Origin: Omphiscola glabra
Lineage: Eukaryota > Mollusca > Gastropoda > Lymnaeidae
Direction of reading: 5' to 3'
DNA: 64,000 nt
Assembly (NCBI GenBank): GCA_964017045.1
Contig: OZ024809.1
Location: 13,460,307-13,524,306 of the forward strand
The first letter of the stretch is position 1. The number at the start of each line of letters is the position of its first letter. Shown here piece by piece: positions 23,401 to 35,400 of the stretch. A program made the translations under genes and the position numbers. The notes beneath the pieces are model-generated. The model searched no databases. It was not told the DNA's origin and worked only from the letters and a program-made list of their open reading frames with translations.

Positions 23401-26400
23401 ACTTTTTGAATCACACGCAAAGTACGAGTCAGGGAAACTGAGTTTTCTTTAACCCACACTACTTGAACCATTTTAAAATTATTATATACTTTTTTTGTGA
23501 GTGGGGGTGACAGGATGAGGGTAGATATATTATATTTTAACTGGTTAAAGGGTCAGAATGGAGAATTTACAGAAGTGGGTCAGATTGAAAATTTGAGATT
23601 TCTTAGAGTAACCCAGTTTGTCATGTGTAGCGGGAAAGAAAGATCAGTTGCAGTGTATATAAAATCATATAGTGATCAAGTTATTATATTGGTTGTTCAT
23701 TGAATGGAAATGGTCTTCAGGGTTAATTAAAATGAGGTGACATGTTAGGCTAGTGGAGGCTCAGGCAAAATGAGGTGACATGTTAGGCTAGTGGAGGTTC
23801 AGGTAAAATGAGGAGACGTGTTAGGCAAGTGGAGGCTCAGGTAAAATGAGGTGACATGTTAGGCTAGTGGAGGCTCAGGTAAAATGAGGTGACATGTTAG
23901 GCTAGTGGAGGCTCAGGTAAAATGAGGAGACATGTTAGGCTAGTGGAGGCTCAGGCAAAATGAGGTGACATGTTAGGCTAGTGGAGGTTCAGGCAAAATG
24001 AGGTGACATGTTAGGCTAGTGGAGGTTCAGGTAAAATGAGGTGACATGTTAGGCTAGTGGAGGTTCAGGTAAAATGAGGTGACATGTTAGGCTAGTGGAG
24101 GCTCAGGCAAAATGAGGTGACATGTTAGGCTAGTGGAGGTTCAGGTAAAATGAGGTGACATGTTAGGCTAGTGGAGGTTCAGGTAAAATGAGGTGACATG
24201 TTAGGCTAGTGGAGGCTCAGGTAAAATGAGGAGACATGTTAGGCTAGTGGAGGCTCAGGCAAAATGAGGTGACATGTTAGGCTAGTGGAGGTTCAGGTAA
24301 AATGAGGTGACATGTTAGGCTAGTGGAGGTTCAGGTAAAATGAGGTGACATGTTAGGCTAGTGGAGGTTCAGGTAAAATGAGGTGACATGTTAGGCTAGT
24401 GGAGGTTCAGGTAAAATGAGGTGACATGTTAGGCTAGTGGAGGTTCAGGTAAAATGAGGTGACATGTTAGGCTAGTGGAGGTTCAGGTAAAATGAGGTGA
24501 CATGTTATGCTAGTGGAGGTTCAGGTAAAATGAGGTGACATGTTAGGCTAGTGGAGGCTCAGGCAAAATGAGGTGACGTGTTAGGCTAGTGGAGGCTCAG
24601 GCAAAATGAGGTGACATGTTAGGCTAGTGGAGGTTCAGGCAAAATGAGGTGACATGTTAGGCTAGTGGAGGTTCAGGTAAAATGAGGTGACATGTTAGGC
24701 TAGTGGAGGTTCAGGTAAAATGAGGTGACATGTTAGGCTAGTGGAGGTTCAGGTAAAACGAGGTGACATGTTAGGCTAGTGGAGGTTCAGGTAAAATGAG
24801 GTGACATGTTAGGCTAGTGGAGGTTCAGGTAAAATGAGGTGACATGTTAGGCTAGTGGAGGTTCAGGTAAAATGAGGTGACATGTTAGGCTAGTGGAGGC
24901 TCAGGCAAAATGAGGTGACGTGTTAGGCTAGTGGAGGCTCAGGCAAAATGAGGTGACATGTTAGGCTAGTGGAGGTTCAGGCAAAATGAGGTGACATGTT
25001 AGGCTAGTGGAGGTTCAGGTAAAATGAAGTGACATGTTAGGCTAGTGGAGGTTCAGGTAAAATGAGGTGACATGTTAGGCTAGTGGAGGTTCAGGTAAAA
25101 TGAGGTGACATGTTAGGCTAGTGGAGGTTCAGGTAAAATGAGGTGACATGTTAGGCTAGTGGAGGTTCAGGTAAAATGAGGTGACATGTTAGGCTAGTGG
25201 AGGCTCAGGCAAAATGAGGTGACGTGTTAGGCTAGTGGAGGCTCAGGTAAAATGAGGTGACATGTTAGGCTAGTGGAGGTTCAGGTAAAATGAGGTGACA
25301 TGTTAGGCTAGTGGAGGTTCAGGTAAAATGAGGAGACGTGTTAGGCAAGTGGAGGCTCAGGTAAAATGAGGAGACATGTTAGGCTAGTGGAGGCTCAGGC
25401 AAAATGAGGTGACATGTTAGGCTAGTGGAGGTTCAGGTAAAATGAGGTGACATGTTAGGCTAGTGGAGGCTCAGGCAAATTGAGGTGACATGTTAGGCTA
25501 GTGGAGGCTCAGGTAAAATGAGGTGACATGTTAGGCTAGTGGAGGCTCAGGTAAAATGAGGTGACATGTTAGGCTAGTGGAGGTTCAGGTAAAATGAGGT
25601 GACATGTTAGGCTAGTGGAGGCTCAGGTAAAATGAGGTGACATGTTAGGCTAGTGGAGGCTCAGGCAAAATGAGGTGACATGTTAGGCTAGTGGAGGTTC
25701 AGGTAAAATGAGGTGACATGTTAGGCTAGTGGAGGCTCAGGCAAAATGAGGTCACATGTTAGGCTAGTGGAGGCTCAGGTAAAATGAGGTGACATGTTAG
25801 GCTAGTGGAGGTTCAGGTAAAATGAGGTGACATGTTAGGCTAGTGGAGGTTCAGGTAAAATGAGGTGACATGTTAGGCTAGTGGAGGCTCAGGTAAAATG
25901 AGGTGACATGTTAGGCTAGTGGAGGCTCAGGTAAAATGAGGAGACATGTTAGGCTAGTGGAGGTTCAGGTAAAATGAGGTGACATGTTAGGCTAGTGGAG
26001 GTTCAGGTAAAATGAGGTGACATGTTAGGCTAGTGTAGGCTCAGGTAAAATGAGGTCACATGTTAGGCTAGTGTAGGCTCAGGTAAAATGAGCAGACATG
26101 TTAGGCTAGTGGAGGTTCAGGTAAAATGAGGTGACATGTTAGGCTAGTGGAGGTTCAGGTAAAATGAGGAGACATGTTAGGCTAGTGGAGGTTCAGGTAA
26201 AATGAGGTGACATGTTAGGCTAGTGGAGGCTCAGGTAAAATGAGGTGACATGTTAGGCTAGTGGAGGCTCAGGTAAAATGAGGAGACATGTTAGGCTAGT
26301 GGAGGTTCAGGTAAAATGAGGTGACATGTTAGGCTAGTGGAGGTTCAGGTAAAATGAGGTGACATGTTAGGCTAGTGGAGGCTCAGGTAAAATGAGGTGA

Positions 26401-29400
26401 CATGTTAGGCTAGTGGAGGTTCAGGTAAAATGAGGTGACATGTTAGGCTAGTGGAGGTTCAGGTAAAATGAGGTGACATGTTAGGCTAGTGGAGGCTCAG
26501 GTAAAATGAGGTGACATGTTAGGCTAGTGGAGGTTCAGGTAAAATGAGGTGACATGTTAGGCTAGTGGAGGTTCAGGTAAAATGAGGTGACATGTTAGGC
26601 TAGTTGCAAATAGGATATTTTTTATTAAACATCACAAGTAGGATGTGTTTGTGAAACATCACAAGTAGGATGTATTCATGAAGCATCCCAAGTAGGATGT
26701 GTTCATGAAACATTCCAAATAGGATATGCTCATTAAACATAACAAGTAGGATATGTTCATTAAACGCTTCGATTATGATATGTTCATTAAAAATTGCAAG
26801 TAGGATAAGTCAGTAAAATGCTATAAACTATAAATGCTGTAAATGTTGGTAGAATGTTGGTTGAATGTCGGTTGAATGTTGGTTGAATGCTGGTTGAATG
26901 TTGGTTGAATGTTGGTCAAATGTTGGTCGAATGTTGGTCGAATGCTGGTCGAATGATGGTCACATGTTGGTTGAATGTTGGTCGAATGTTGGTTGAATGT
27001 TGGTCAAATGTTGGTTGAATGTTGGTTGAATGTTGGTCGAATGTTGGTCGAATGTTGGTCGAATGTTGGTTGAATGTTGGTCGAATGTTGGTCAAATGTT
27101 GGTTGAATGTTGGTCGAATGTTGGTTGAATGTCAGTTGAATGTTGGTCGAATGTTGGTCAAATGTTGGTTGAATGTTGGTTGAATGTTAGTCGAATGTTG
27201 GTTGAATGTTGGTCGAATGTTGGTCGAATGTTGGTCGAATGTTGGTCGAATGTTGGTTGAATGTTGGTTGAATGTTGGTTGAATGTTGGTCAAATGTAGG
27301 TCAAATGCTGATTGAATGTTGGTCGAATGTTGGTCGAATGTCGGTTGAATGTTGGTTGAATGTTGGTTGAATGTTGATGGCTCACATGGGTTCACATTGT
27401 TCTGATATGGAAATAAAATAATCTTTCAAACCTTAAAGGTGCAATGGACACTACAAAATAAAGTTAGACATTAGGTGATGAAGTTTGCAATCATTTAATT
27501 TGATGATAGAGATCTTGTGTGCATGTTCAGTCACTGTGGGGGTGGGGTGGACTGTGGTGGTGGGGTGTGGGGGTGGGGTGGACTGTGGGGGTGGGGTGTG
27601 GGGGTGGGGTGGACTGTGGGGGTGGGGTGGACTGTGGGGGTGGGGTGGACTGTGGGGGTGGGGGTGGACTGTGGGGGTGGGGGAGGGGGTGGAAATAAAA
27701 TAATCTTTCAAACCTTAAAGGTGCAATGGACACTATAAAGTTAGACATTAGGTGATGAAGTTTGCAAACATTTAATTTGATGATAGAGATCTTGTGTGCA
27801 TCTTCAGTCACTGTGGGGGTGGGGTGGACTGTGGGGGTGGACTGTGGGGGTGGGGTGGACTGTAGGGGTGGGGTGGACTGGGGGTGGGGTGGACTGTGGG
27901 GGTGGGGTGGACTGTGGGGGTGGGGGTGGACTGTGGGGGGGGGGTGGGGTGGACTGTGGGGGTGGGGGAGGGGGTGGAAATAAAATAATCTTTCAAACCT
28001 TAAAGGTGCAATGGACACTATAAAATAAAGTTAGACATTAGGTGATGAAGTTTGCAATCATTTAATTTGATGATAGAGATCTTGTGTGCATCTTCAGTCA
28101 CTGTGGGGGTGGGGTGGACTGTGGTGGTGGGGTGTGGGGTGGACTGTGGGGGTGGAGTGTGGGGGTGGGGTGGACTGTGGGGGTGGGGGTGGACTGTGGG
28201 GGTGTGCGGTGGGTGTGGGGGGTGGGGTGGACTGTGGGGGAGGGGGTGGGGGTGCGGCCCAAGGCTTATGCTTCCCATACAAAAAAAAAATTTGGGAGAG
28301 TTGGATGCGTTCAGCATTCAGGCTTGTAGGACATGAGTATGTGTAACAGTTGCAGATGAGCTCAGCTGAAGTGAAGCAAACATTCCTAGTGGGAAAACTA
28401 CAAAGTCAAAGTAGCAAGGACAAAAAAGAAAACAACTAGTTATTGGTTTTGTCAGTACACATTACATTATTACGAATCTTATTGGCAAGCTATGAAAATG
28501 TTGCAAGCTATGAAAATGTTGCAAGGCATGAAAATGTTGCAAGCCATGAAATGCTGCAAGCCTTGAAAATGCTGCAAGCCATGAAAATGTTGGAAGCTAT
28601 GAAAATGTCATTAAAACATCCCGCTAATGATACAAGCAGATTTCACCACTCGATTCATTCATCAAATGTTGAATTGTTGTGACAGTGACTAACACTGGTA
28701 AGACTGAAGGGGTGAAATCTACTGGGTTAAACTGAATGTTTAATGTGTAATTTCGGATTAACATGGTAAGTGATGTGTGACACATGGAAATATTCTGGGG
28801 AGGATTTTACTTTAAGTAGTTTTTGGCATATGCAAATTTACTGCTGTTGGTAGTTGAAGTAAGTTTGTCATTTTTTAAATATTTTTGTAACAAATAATAA
28901 TAATTTTTTTTACCACGGGAAGGAGATTTAAGATTTGTTTTTACCAAAAGCCTTGGCCTTGATGTAAAATTTAAAAAAAAAAAAGGAAATTTTATTTTAT
29001 TCACTTTTCTGTGTATTAAAAATGACCCCCCCTCCCCCCTTTTTTAAAAATATCATTCATTGTCCTCTTCCACATATAGGCATAGACCTGAATTTTGACA
29101 CAATGCTTTCTTAGATAACACTGAGGAAAATGAAAGCTATGGGGCGATTTTTATACACCCCTCTGCTTAAAACCCAAGGAGTTGATAAAAGGGATATAAT
29201 ACATACAAAACTTTGCAGTTATCTTTAGACTTCGTTACGTGGAAAAAAAATGGTTATCCACAGGGATCTGTACCCCATCGACAGTGTTACATTTCATTTG
29301 GTTTCAACTATATTCCCTATAATTTTACAGACCCAAAAGACTGTAGTGCTATTGGCTCAAATCCTAGTTCTTATCACACTAGCCAAATACTGTGATGAAC

Positions 29401-32400
29401 TGTGTTCAGGTGGAAACAATAAGAAATTAACCTTAGTCCACACTCTTCCACTAGAGGGTTTCCCTCTAGCCTTCAACCTATAACCTCTACCCTTCAACCT
29501 CTACCCTCTAACCTCTACCCTCTAACCTCTACCCTCTACCCTCTAACCTCTACCCTCTAACCTCTACCCTCTAATCTTTACCCTCTAACCTCTACCCTCC
29601 AACCTACAACCTCAACCCCCCCAACCTACAACCTCTACCGTCTAGACCTTACCAATGCAGTCATGCTGTTCTATAGTAATCTTCGTTTCATTTCTCTATT
29701 TAGTTTATTTAATTATTGGTCAACTTTAAAGTTTTCTATGAATCTCTTAAACAAATTCTTGGATTTCATGGGTCGTTTCAGTAACTGTACATGTCTACCA
29801 TTTCCTGTCAATGAGATATCTGTACAGCAAGCTAAAAGTGGTTTTTGTTTTGTTTTAGAGCAGTGGTTCTTAACCTGTGGGTCGCGAGCCCTTTGGGGGT
29901 CGAACGAACCTTTCAGATGGGTTGTCTAAGACCATCGGAAAACACATATACTCTACAGTTATGAAGCAGAAACCATAATACGTTTGTGGTTAGGGGTCGC
30001 CACAACATTATGAACTGTGTCAAAGGGTCGCGGCATTAGGAGGGTTGAGAACCACTGTTTTAGAGGGCTTTTTTGTGTTGTCCTTCTTCAGGGTTTTTAT
30101 CACCTCACAAGCCAAAGTGGCTGTAGTAGCCTACTGTTTGCTATAACCCTATCACCTTACAGGCCCAAGAGACTGTAGTACTATTTGTTCTAATCCTATC
30201 ACCTTACAGGCCCAAGAGGTTGTGAAAGACAACACGGAGAATCCAGCTGATGAGTACAACTACCCTGATGTCGATGATGCAGTGTCGCTGAGGGTGCCAC
30301 ACCAGTTTGTTCCCCTGGCGCTGAGACGTCATAGCAGCATAAGCCTCCCTCTGTCTACCTTTGAGGTGATTCATGGGGGGAGGGGTGGCCTCGGGGGGGG
30401 GGGGGGATCTTCAGCCCGTTATATGCAGTGTATTACAAATAAAATATAAACATTTGAAAGATTCACAGAGTTCATAACTATCTGTCTCAATGCTATGTCT
30501 CAATGCTACATCTCAATCCTACGTCTCAATGCTATGTCTCAATGCTACATCTCAATGCTACGTCTCAATGCTACGTCTCAATGCTACGTCTCAATGCTAA
30601 GTCTCAATGCTATGTCTCAATGCTACATCTCAATGCTACGTCTCAATGCTACATCTCAATGCTACGTCTCAATGCTACATCTCAATGCTAGGTCTCAATG
30701 CTAGGTCTCAATGCTTAGTCTCAATGCTAGGTCTCAATGCTAGGTCTCAATGCTAGGTCTCAATGCTACGTCTCAATGCTACGTCTCAATGCTACGTCTC
30801 AATGCTACGTCTCAATGCTACGTCTCAATGCTAGGTCTCAATGCTACGTCTCAATGCTACGTCTCAATGCTACGTCTCAATGCTACGTCTCAATGCTACG
30901 TCTCAATGCTACGTCTCAATGATACGATGTAGTGGTTTCTCATGTGGGAAATCGCAAGCCTTGTGATTTTTAAAATAAAAAATAAGCGGACTATCTCTTA
31001 ACAGATTCCCCCTGTCCACACATCTTGTGATTGTCCCCCCTGTCCACACATCTTGTGATTGTCCCCCCTGTCCACACATCTTGTGATTGTCCCCCCTGTC
31101 CACACATCTTGTGATTGTCCCCCCTGTCCACACATCTTGTGATTGTCCCCCCTGTCCACACATCTTGTGATTGTCCCCCCTGTCCACACATCTTGTGATT
31201 GTCCCCCCTGTCCACACATCTTGTGATTGTCCCCCCTGCCCACACATCTTGTGATTGTCCCCCCTGTCCACACATCTTGTGATTGTCCCCCCTGTCTACA
31301 CATCTTGTGATTGTCCCCCCTGTCCACACATTTTGTGATTGTCCCCCCCCCCCCTGTCCACACATCTTGTGATTGTCCCCCTTGTCCACACATCTTGTGA
31401 TTGTCCACCCAGTCCACACAATTTGTGTTTGCAAGCAACAAGTGGATGATACAGCTTGGCACTAGGGCGTTTATAAACATAATATTGACACTAACTTTTA
31501 AAATGTCAGATATGTTGTCTTAATTGGCACAGGTCTCAAATTGTCTTAATTGCCACAGCTCTCATACTGTCTTAATTGGCACAGCTCTCATACTGTCTTA
31601 ATTGGCACAGCTCTCATACTGTCTTAATTGGCACAGCTCTCATACTGTCTTAATTGGCACAGGTCTCATACTGTCTTAATTGGCACAGGTCTCATACTGT
31701 CTTAATTGGCACAGGTCTCATACTGTCTTAATTGGCACAGGTCTCATACTGTCTTAATTGGCACAGCTCTCATACTGTCTTAATTGGCACAGGTCTCATA
31801 CTGTCTTAATTGGCACAGCTCTCATACTGTCTTAATTGGCACAGCTCTCATACTGTCTTAATTGGCACAGCTCTCATACTGTCTTAATTGGCACAGCTCT
31901 CATACTGTCTTAATTGGCACAGGTCTCATACTGTCTTAATTGGCACATCTCTCATACTGTCTTAATTGGCACAGGTCTCATACTGTCTTAATTGGCACAG
32001 GTCTCATACTGTCTTAATTGGCACAGCTCTCATACTGTCTTAATTGGCACATGTCTCATACTGTCTTAATTGGCACAGCTCTCATACTGTCTTAATTGGC
32101 ACAGGTCTCATACTGTCTTAATTGGCACAGCTCTCATATTGTCTTAATTGGCACAGCTCTCATACTGTCTTAATTGGCACAGGTCTCATACTGTCTTAAT
32201 TGGCACAGGTCTCATACTGTCTTAATTGGCACAGCTCTCATACTGTCTTAATTGGCACAGGTCTCATACTGTCTTAATTGGCACAGCTCTCATATTGTCT
32301 TAATTGGCACAGCTCTCATATTGTCTTAATTGGCACAGGTCTCATACTGTCTTAATTGGCACAGCTCTCATACTGTCTTAATTGGCACAGGTCATACTGT

Positions 32401-35400
32401 CTTAATTGGCACAGCTCTCATATTGTCTTAATTGGCACATCTCTCATACTGTCTTAATTGGCACATGTCTCATACTGTCTTAATTGGCACAGCTCTCATA
32501 CTGTCTTAATTGGCACAGCTCTCATACTGTCTTAATTGGCACAGCTCTCATACTGTCTTAATTGGCACAGCTCTCATACTGTCTTAATTGGCACAGGTCT
32601 CATACTGTCTTAATTGGCACAGCTCTCATACTGTCTTAATTGGCACAGGTCTTATACTGTCTTAATTGGCACAGCTCTCATACTGTCTTAATTGGCACAG
32701 CTCTCATACTGTCTTAATTGGCACAGCTCTCATACTGTCTTAATTGGCACAGCTCTCATACTGTCTTAATTGGCACAGGTCTCATACTGTCTTAATTGGC
32801 ACATCTCTCATACTGTCTTAATTGGCACAGGTCTCATACTGTCTTAATTGGCACAGGTCTCATACTGTCTTAATTGGCACAGCTCTCATACTATCTTAAT
32901 TGGCACAGGTCTCATACTGTCTTAATTGGCACAGCTCTCATACTGTCTTAATTGGCACAGGTCTCATACTGTCTTAATTGGCACAGCTCTCATATTGTCT
33001 TAATTGGCACAGCTCTCATACTGTCTTAATTGGCACAGGTCTCATACTGTCTTAATTGGCACAGGTCTCATACTGTCTTAATTGGCACAGCTCTCATACT
33101 GTCTTAATTGGCACAGGTCTCATACTGTCTTAATTGGCACAGCTCTCATATTGTCTTAATTGGCACAGCTCTCATATTGTCTTAATTGGCACAGGTCTCA
33201 TACTGTCTTAATTGGCACAGGTCTCATACTGTCTTAATTGGCACAGCTCTCATATTGTCTTAATTGGCACATCTCTCATACTGTCTTAATTGGCACAGGT
33301 CTCATATAGTCTCAATTAGCACAGCTCTCATACTGACTCATTCTGTCTTAACTGGCGCAGCTCTCATACTGTCTTGGTCTATTTCCAGGTCAAAGTACTA
33401 AAGTATGGCAAAGCCAACTACAAGCTCAAGTTAACTGTGGATATTCACCAAGGAAGATTCTTTGCAGTCAAGCCTTCCAAGGAACAACTGGATGCAAGCA
33501 ATACATTCCCTCATGATAAAAGTAGGTCACTAATTGTTCTCACGATGTAAGTAGGTCATGACCTCACAATAAAAGTGTGTAACTACACCCACATTATAAA
33601 AATAGGTCTTAGCACCTCATGGCCGCATTAGGTCACAACATTACCTCATGTTCTGTCACCACATTCCTTTAAGATGACAGTAGGTCACTACAGTACACAT
33701 ATTTGTACTTATTACACCACGGTCCTTGAAGATGAAAGTAGGTTACTACAGTACACATATTTGTACTTATTACACCACAAGGTGTGCACACCTCATACAT
33801 CATTGTGGCATTTTTATTTTTTAGACTGGTGCTTTTCATTATTTCCATCTCGAGATACCAATACTTCTCAATGAAAGTCTGCAATATTACAGACAAGTAT
33901 CCAATTGAAATTATAAAATATACCTCATAGATTAGAACAGTTTATATTGTATAGTTTTTAGAATATAATATTGTAGGTCCTATTCATGCTAGGTAAATCT
34001 AAAATATATTTTTACAGCATGATTTAATTTCTTTATTAACCAACTGTCAATCTTATGTGACAATTTAGGTTCAAAAACAGCTGCATTAGAGTGAACTAAG
34101 GATGTATTAGAATATTAGACAGGATGTAAAGCATGCATTATAATCTCTGTAGATACCATTCCCATGACTTTTCTCACTCATCTATTCCCATGACTTGTCT
34201 CAAAGATCTATTCCCATGACTTGCCTCAATGATCTGTTCCCATGACTTGTCCCAATGATCTGTTCCCATGACTTGTCCCAATGATCTGTCCCCATGACTT
34301 GTCTCAATGATCTGTCCCCATGACTTGTCCCAATGATCTGTCCCCATGACTTGTCCCAATGATCTGTCCCCATGACTTGTCCCAATGATCTGTCCCCATG
34401 ACTTGTCTCAATGATCTGTTCCCATGACTTGTTCCAATGATCTGTTCCCATGACTTGTCCCAATGATCTGTTCCCATGACTTGTCCCAATGATCTGTCCT
34501 CATGACTTGTCTCAATAATCTGTTCCCATGACTTGTCCCAATGATCTCTTCCCATGACTTGTCTCATTGATCTTTTCCCATGACTTGTCTCAATGATCTG
34601 TTCCCATGACTTGTCCCAATGATCTGTCCTCATGACTTGTCTCAATAATCTGTTCCCATGACTTGTCCCAATGATCTCTTCCCATGACTTGTCCCAATGA
34701 TCTCTTCCCATGACTTGTCTCATTGATCTTTTCCCATGACTTGTCTCAATGATCTGTTCCCATGCCAAGAGCTTTGTGCTCAGTGCCACTTCTGCCGATT
34801 GTTTGTCAGGTTCCCATGACTTGTCTCAATGATCTGTTCCCAGTCGCCCAGCTGGTCAAAAACACAACAGACAACAGCCGACTGCATGTGATCTTCAGCA
34901 ACAAGAAGAAGTACACTTACCAGTTTGCCAGTGTGCTTGAGAGGGAGAATTTCTGTCTCCAGATCCGGCAGATGAAGTCCCTTCACTCGCAGGAGCAGGA
35001 CGTAGACAATGTCTCGATATTCATTGGAACCTGGAACATGGGTAAATGAATAAATCTTATTTTAATTTCGGTTTAGAGAAAGTTTTTCACATGTTCCGTT
35101 CCGTGGTGCCATGGCGTCCAACCCCAACACCCCCCCTCCACCACACACACACGCGAGCCACTTCCACACCCAACTAGAGAACTGTTGTTTTTTTTAAATT
35201 AAAAATTACCAGGTAATGCTATAGTGCAGTAATATAGTGTGAACAGTTTTTAATGTTTAATACCTTCTCGTAATGTTTTTAATCTTTTAAAAATTAAATG
35301 TGTAAGCAGATTTTTCCTGTCCTTAAAGGGACCTTCAACATTTAGTAAACAAGTTTTTCATGGCGTGATTAAAAGGGTTTATTCGTGTGTGTTTGTGTAG

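Noticed and set aside
30909..31480. Overlapping - strand frames with GGTITRCVDRGDN-type repeats as a protein
   Set aside because: They arise from a 28-bp stop-free repeat read in three frames inside intron 8.
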